Below are positions 62,085 to 64,000 of a stretch of DNA of 64,000 bases, piece by piece. Both the position numbers and the translations under genes were made by a program. The notes under the pieces are model-generated. The model was not told the DNA's origin. It saw nothing but the letters and a program-made list of their open reading frames with translations, and made no database searches. This DNA comes from Opisthocomus hoazin (lineage: Eukaryota; Chordata; Aves; Opisthocomiformes; Opisthocomidae). Numbering within the stretch: the first letter of the stretch is position 1; each line of letters opens with the position of its first letter. The stretch is taken from contig NC_134415.1 in the NCBI RefSeq assembly GCF_030867145.1, forward strand, positions 52,094,693-52,158,692. The letters run 5' to 3'.

Positions 62085-64000
62085 TGTTTCATCATTGAAA
62101 ATACTCTGGCAAGGAAACAGCGTGTATTCGCTATGGCTTTATAGTTTTCAGAGTGTTCTGCATTTCACTCACATTCTACGTGCTGTTTCAAAGCACACTA
62201 CAAAAATGATGAAATAAACTTAGGAATAGCTTTCTAGGCCTATATTTTACATGTTTCGTTGTCAGGAAAGGTAGGTAAGAGTGTACTGACAAACTGTCTC
62301 CTATGACGTAGCTCAGTTAAGGCTGTTTATTATGTAGGGACATGTGTATACTACATTAAGACTACAGGGCAGAGATGCCTGAGCGAGGTGGTGGAGGAGA
62401 TGGAGGCACAGAGCGCAGTGCAGCACTACTGAGCAGAGCTGCACTTGCACAAGGCAGAGTCTGGTATGGCTGACGTTGCAGGACCGTGTGAGGAACGCCA
62501 CGAGTGTGACTTAGGGCCAGAGGAATACATCTCCTGATTTCACACTGGTGGCTGTGCTGTGTGCATTAATGGTTCAGGAGTAGTGGCCGAGTGGCTCATC
62601 TAAGCATCATTTGCAACATTGAGGCTGGGTGAGCTTTCCAGTTCGAGTTGCAGCTGGCTGTAATACTTCTGTTTGCAGTGCTGACTTTGCTCTTCACCTG
62701 CCTCTGCTTCTGTGCTGCCACTGTCCTAGCTCCCTGTGTTTTAAGGAAAGGAAATACACAACTTGTTTTGCTCTAATTTTTGTGCCAGATCTGTCACTTT
62801 GCCAAGGTGGCTGAGATGCCTTGAGCTGCCCTACAACATTGTCGTATTTCTTGGTAGTATAGCAGCAATAAATTCCAAAGTTTTAGGTTAGCTAAAAATA
62901 TCTTACCTGGGCTGATCAGCTTGCATCTTTCATTGACAAGGCTGTATTTCTTCAGGTTCATTGGGTAGTTGGGGAAGCTCTACACCACAAACCTTTACAA
63001 AGTATTACTGTGCTCTGATCTTTCTTTTAAAAAGTAATCTAGTTAACTGACAAATTGGTTGCTAAATCAAGCACATCTTAATCCGATGTTAAATTTGAGA
63101 AGCTTACCTCCAGATTTTCCTCATTTGTTTCTTCTGTTAAGGAGGGGCTTTTTAGCTTTGTGTTCTTTCATATGTTCCTCTTATTTTTGGTTCCTCCTCT
63201 TTTTCTAAACTAAATACCAAATTGTTGCCTTCCTTGTCTTCATACTACATAGGGAGAAGTGGCACAGTAATTATTTAGGGATCAAGACACATTTTCAAAA
63301 TGCTGCTTTGTTAGAGCACATGACCTCAGTGGTCAGAGGTTATTTGGTAATAACTGTGTGGGAAGCTGTGTTTGTTTGTTTGCTTTGTTTGAGTGCTGTA
63401 TTTATGCCTTAAGATGCACCAAAGGGGCATAGCCTCTTAGGCAGTTGTTATTAAGCATTTATTTACAGAATGACTCCCCTTGATTTCGTTGTACTAACTG
63501 ATGTTAAGGCATTGAATTGAAGCCAGGCTACTGCTTGACCCAAGCTTGGTTGGTGTGCTTTTCCATTGGCTTACTCTGAATAAAAAGCAAAAGTTATCTT
63601 ATGTTCTATTTTTGGATTGGGAAATGGTAAGGGATGAACTGGTAAGTGGCTACTATTGTATTCCTGGGGGTTGAGTGAATCTTTGAATCTGTGTTGCACA
63701 TTGATATATTCTTGAAAACTTGCGTCCTTTTCTGTAGTGATAGGAGATAAAGTCCTTTATTTTTTTATTTCAGAATTTTATCTTATTTTAAGCTGCAGGG
63801 AAATATTTGCTCTAGTTTTTTGTTTGTGTGATATTTTTGTTTTTATTAAAGAAGTCCTTGAGCAAAAAAACATCTAGTGTAATTTCCTAGTAACTTGGGA
63901 GTATACTTGCTGTATATTTAGAGTATTGTGTATGGCAGACAAAATACAGATTCTAGTTGATGTATGATAAGAGTGTAGACAAATGTCGTATGTACAAAGT

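Larger units (their letters stand above)
56398..64000 (+). other. CCDC88A: CCDC88A intron 2 (continues past the window)
   Basis: AT-rich intron of at least 7.6 kb. No exon matching the next girdin segment (expected to begin NPKLESQRV) was found. It contains a G10 and T16 homopolymer pair near 58617-58664, a tandem duplication at 62033-62084 and a 149-codon ORF at 60484-60933 that I cannot assign. Confidence 0.8.

Overview
The window looks like vertebrate nuclear DNA, most probably from a bird. Three orthologous genes lie in the order and orientation expected from human 2p16.1 (here inverted): PPP4R3B (+), CFAP36 (-) and CCDC88A (+). The interspersed repeats I can recognise are all CR1 LINE copies, the dominant sauropsid retrotransposon, and the genes are compact with spliced GT-AG exons. 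I do not name a species. No prokaryotic, viral, CRISPR or complete mobile system is visible.

Layout. Positions 1-6144 carry the last seven coding exons of PPP4R3B (regulatory subunit 3B of protein phosphatase 4). A long 3'UTR follows, to about 8.8-9.25 kb. Positions 9621-27742 hold, on the minus strand, the complete coding region of CFAP36 (CCDC104), rebuilt here as ten coding exons with consistent splice phases and a 358-residue product. Its 5' end lies in a CpG island (about 27.2-28.1 kb). The promoter has two perfect palindromes: an RFX X-box-like site 41 bp above the start codon and an 18-bp palindrome containing a MYB-type core. From about 28.2 to 54.6 kb is intergenic DNA with two decayed, 5'-truncated CR1 copies in opposite orientation, a short CR1 tail, homopolymers and small tandem duplications. 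A second CpG island at about 54.6-55.5 kb, the 5'UTR and the first two coding exons (56115-56397) start CCDC88A (girdin). The rest of the window is its second intron.

How the genes relate. PPP4R3B and CFAP36 converge tail to tail, and their best poly(A) signals are placed so that the transcripts could overlap by some tens of bases. CFAP36 and CCDC88A are divergent but about 28 kb apart, each with its own CpG island, so they do not share one short bidirectional promoter. The three products (PP4 phosphatase targeting, a BART-domain cilium/ARL-linked protein, and an actin/G-protein-linked coiled-coil scaffold) are not a known pathway. Their linkage is conserved synteny, not an operon-like system.

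I found no convincing previously undescribed system. The observations most worth checking are the palindromic CFAP36 promoter, the mini-uORF ending one base before the CCDC88A start codon, the overlapping 3' ends, the 36-nt phase-symmetric PPP4R3B exon, and an unexplained ORF-rich block in CFAP36 intron 6.
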